DNA of 60,546 nucleotides from Neisseria montereyensis (lineage in GTDB: Bacteria > Pseudomonadota > Gammaproteobacteria > Burkholderiales > Neisseriaceae). Positions 58,585 through 60,546 of this stretch are shown here, piece after piece. Both the position numbers and the translations under genes were made by a program. The stretch spans positions 1 through 60,546 of the forward strand of contig NZ_JANUXW010000011.1 of NCBI RefSeq assembly GCF_024834045.1, written 5' to 3'. How positions within the stretch are numbered: position 1 is the first letter of the stretch; every line of letters begins with the position of its first letter. Below the pieces are notes generated by a model that saw nothing but the letters and a program-made list of their open reading frames with translations, made no database searches and was not told the DNA's origin.

Positions 58585-59244
58585 TTATCTCTGCCCGAAA
58601 AAGGCCAATATGCTGTTGCCCCAGCTTTCAAAATAATAAATAAACAAAGCATAACTTTCCTGAAGCAAAAACTTGGTTTTCTTTTGGGCTTGGGTATAAC
58701 GGCTGGTCGGCGTACCGGAAGTTTTTGCATCCATCCCCAAATCTTTAGCAATTACCGCCGCCCGTGCAGTATGGTAGGGATCGCTAACGATGATAATGGT
58801 GTGAATATCGTTGGCGCGCAACAGGGGGCGTATATTGAATAAATTTTCATAAGTATTGCGCGAAGTGTTTTCAAACAAAATATTATTCGGCGGCACACCC
58901 TGCTTCATGGCATAGCGCCGCCCGACTTCCGCTTCGGTCATAAACCCTTTTTTCGGGGTACCGCCGGTAAACACCAGTTTATCGACCCGCCCGCTTTGAT
59001 AAAGGGTAATCGCATGGTTAATACGCTCTTGAAAAACCGGCGAAGGGCGTTTGTCCCACGCAGCCGCCCCCAACACCACCGCCGCATCGGCATGCACATC
59101 GGCAGGCAGCGTTTCGTTGCCCGTGCGGTATACCAACCACACGCAGCAGGAAAAAGTAAACACCACCAGCAAAAGGCTCAATAACAAGCCGTTCAAAAGG
59201 TGATAGCGCAAGCCGTTTCGGCTTCGGTAAATCCGGGAACTCAT
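58585..59244 (-). CDS. DUF218 membrane-anchored protein (SanA/YdcF/ElyC family)
   Basis: The 219-residue protein has a single N-terminal membrane helix (LLLSLLLVVFTFSCCVWLVY) and a periplasmic DUF218 domain with DAAVVLGAAAWDKRPSPVF, LVFTGGTPKKGFMTEA, ENTSRNTYENL and IIIVSDPYHTARA. SanA- and ElyC-type proteins protect the envelope, with vancomycin exclusion and lipid-carrier use among known effects. The SanA branch fits best by size and single helix. Confidence 0.85.
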   Translation of the reverse strand: MSSRIYRSRNGLRYHLLNGLLLSLLLVVFTFSCCVWLVYRTGNETLPADVHADAAVVLGAAAWDKRPSPVFQERINHAITLYQSGRVDKLVFTGGTPKKGFMTEAEVGRRYAMKQGVPPNNILFENTSRNTYENLFNIRPLLRANDIHTIIIVSDPYHTARAAVIAKDLGMDAKTSGTPTSRYTQAQKKTKFLLQESYALFIYYFESWGNSILAFFGQR

Positions 59245-59291
59245 ATTTCGGCGTTTGTAGCGGCCTTAAGTTTGGTAAAGTAACAAAATGT

Positions 59292-59648
59292 TTACAACAA
59301 TGCTTCAATGTTTTCCAACGGCCTGCCGACGGCGGCTTTGTCGCCGACAACGGCAATCGGGCGTTCGAGCAAAGCGGGATGTTCGGCAATGGCTTTCAAT
59401 AAATCATCGTCACTCAATTCGGGGTTATCCAATCCCAGTTCGCGATATAATGCGTCTTTAACCCGCATCATACTGCGTGGCGAATCGGCACCGAGTTTGG
59501 TAAAAACACTTTTCAATTCCTCAAAAGTGGGCGGAACGTCAAGATAATTCACCACTTGAGTTTTCACACCGCGAACCTGCAACAATGCAAGCGCGGCACG
59601 CGATTTGCTACAACGGTTATTGTGGTAGAGTATAACGATTTTCGACAT
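59292..59648 (-). CDS. ArsC-family (glutaredoxin-like) reductase
   Basis: From the ATG at 59648 (AGGAA upstream) the product has 118 residues. It starts MSKIVILYHNNRCSKSRAAL with the active-site cysteine at about residue 13, and has the ArsC arginines in SPRSMMRVKDALYREL, ERPIAV and VGRPLE. Canonical ArsC reduces arsenate with glutaredoxin. No other ars genes are near, so a general thiol role is possible. Confidence 0.88.
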   Translation of the reverse strand: MSKIVILYHNNRCSKSRAALALLQVRGVKTQVVNYLDVPPTFEELKSVFTKLGADSPRSMMRVKDALYRELGLDNPELSDDDLLKAIAEHPALLERPIAVVGDKAAVGRPLENIEALL

Positions 59649-59892
59649 GGCGGTTCCTGAAAATTGATCTGTTTTGCTTGATTGTAAACCAATCTTTACA
59701 TTTTGTCTTGCCATATCAGGCAATTACGCCAATGTTAAAAATCTATAACCTGACAACCGCCCGAAAACCCCATACAGGCCGTCTGAAAAAATAAAAAATC
59801 GAAATTTCAAACACAACCTATCCATTAAATTATGTTGTAAAACCGCGATAAACCCTTATTGTTTCAAAGCGGTTAACAAGAAAGAATATAAA

Positions 59893-60375
59893 ATGAAAGC
59901 CTTACCCGTCTTTTTTATCGCAGCTGTTTTCAGCACCGGCGCTTATGCCGCCACAAGCGACTTGCAAAATTGGAACAGCACCACCCCGAAAAGCACCGCT
60001 TCATTAAAAGCCCCCGTACGCGTTATCAATTTATGGGCGACATGGTGCGCCCCCTGCCGCAAAGAAATGCCCGCCATGTCAACATGGTATCGTAAGCAGA
60101 AAAAAGGCAGTGTCGATATGGTCGGCATCGCGCTGGATTCTACCGACAAAATCGGGCAATTCCTCAAACAAACCCCGGTTAGCTACCCAATTTGGCGTTA
60201 TAGCGGCTCGGATAGCCGTGCCTTTATGAAATCAGTCGGCAATACCATCGGCGCACTGCCTTTCACTGTGGTCGAAGCGCCGAAGTGTGGTTATAAACAA
60301 GCTGTGCTGGGCGAAGTTACCGAGAAAAAACTCGATGAAGTATTCAAAGCCGCTCAGGCCCGATGCGCTGCTTAA
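59893..60375 (+). CDS. Secreted TlpA-like thioredoxin
   Basis: The 160-residue precursor has a cleavable signal (MKALPVFFIAAVFSTGAYA) and a TlpA/ResA domain with the active site LWATWCAPCRKEMP (C52, C55) and the cis-Pro region GALPFTVV. It should reduce or oxidise disulfides in the periplasm. Additional cysteines at KCGYK and near the C-terminus (ARCAA) may form a structural disulfide. This is the second TlpA-like protein in the window. Confidence 0.9.
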   Translation: MKALPVFFIAAVFSTGAYAATSDLQNWNSTTPKSTASLKAPVRVINLWATWCAPCRKEMPAMSTWYRKQKKGSVDMVGIALDSTDKIGQFLKQTPVSYPIWRYSGSDSRAFMKSVGNTIGALPFTVVEAPKCGYKQAVLGEVTEKKLDEVFKAAQARCAA

Positions 60376-60419
60376 ATGATTCAATAAGATTGAATAGGAT
60401 ATTAAAGGCCGTCTGAAAG

Positions 60420-60546
60420 GTGATCTGACCCCCAAATCTTGGACAAACATAAAAGCCTTTTCAGGCTGCCTTTTCGAGCTGGGTTCTGTATGCTACGGGA
60501 CTCAGCTTTTTCAATTTCAAACTACATCTGTCATGATTGTAGTACC
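60420..60546 (-). mobile_element. Edge of an IS3-family insertion sequence (partial)
   Basis: A terminal sequence beginning TGATCTGACCCCCAAATCTT directly follows a DUS (60408-60417). The 3' end of an IS3-type orfB lies just inside. The element continues past the window, so its other end and any target duplication cannot be seen. Confidence 0.75.
60461..60546 (-). CDS. IS3-family transposase OrfB, C-terminal fragment (cut by window end)
   Basis: The visible 27 residues start YYNHDRCSLKLKKLSP and end in the stop at 60461-60463. The Y-N-x-x-R...LKxLSPVxYR pattern is the usual C-terminus of IS3/IS150-group integrase-type transposases. The catalytic DDE residues lie outside the window. Confidence 0.8.
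   Translation of the reverse strand, partial: YYNHDRCSLKLKKLSPVAYRTQLEKAA

Overview
The window is a chromosomal segment of a Neisseria species or a very close relative. The main evidence is the neisserial DNA uptake sequence (DUS), seen more than 70 times by eye. It is nearly always the AG form (AGGCCGTCTGAA), and the AT form typical of meningococci and gonococci (ATGCCGTCTGAA) appears only about three times. This points to a commensal or animal-associated Neisseria rather than N. meningitidis or N. gonorrhoeae. Twitching ATPases pilT/pilU, a four-gene rpsP-rimM-trmD-rplS operon and a full F1Fo ATP synthase operon fit a betaproteobacterial core genome.

Layout. 1-3.7 kb: dksA, the proC-yggT pair and pgk. 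4-6.5 kb: an amidohydrolase of the dihydroxybenzoate/resorcylate decarboxylase group, and an unusual pentapeptide-repeat, coiled-coil, two-helix membrane protein. 6.6-16.2 kb: uvrD, a small outer-membrane beta-barrel, an orphan LytTR response regulator, a thioesterase-TlpA operon, rlmH, an antiporter-slyX pair and a catalytically dead M16 peptidase homologue. 16.6-24.4 kb: the ribosomal/tRNA-modification operon, a Pat-type protein acetyltransferase, tsaB-rimI with a degenerate uracil-DNA-glycosylase-fold protein, and prfB without its frameshift site. 24.5-27.5 kb: an MscS-like channel, a BolA protein and ftsE-ftsX. 27.7-34.7 kb: atpIBEFHAGDC with a good sigma70 promoter and a strong terminator. 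35-44.5 kb: parB without parA, xseB-ispA, a BenE transporter, a methyltransferase, a YggS protein, pilT-pilU and murA. 44.5-50.4 kb: mutS, a NYN-domain nuclease, bioB and an RlmL-type methyltransferase. 52.4-60.5 kb: a TRIC-type channel, trpC, leuS, an MFS transporter, a SanA/YdcF protein, an ArsC-like protein, a TlpA-like thioredoxin, and the edge of an IS3-family element.

The one clearly foreign stretch is about 50.5-52.4 kb. It is very AT-rich, contains no DUS, and is bracketed by relics of IS30-type ends. It holds a fragment resembling the C-terminus of an RTX/hemolysin-type secreted protein with its own terminator, an AT-rich polytopic membrane protein that could be an immunity protein, and a frameshifted IS5-family transposase relic. 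Most other genes are housekeeping and arranged in short operons, many closed by DUS inverted-repeat terminators. All calls come from reading the sequence; no database search was run.
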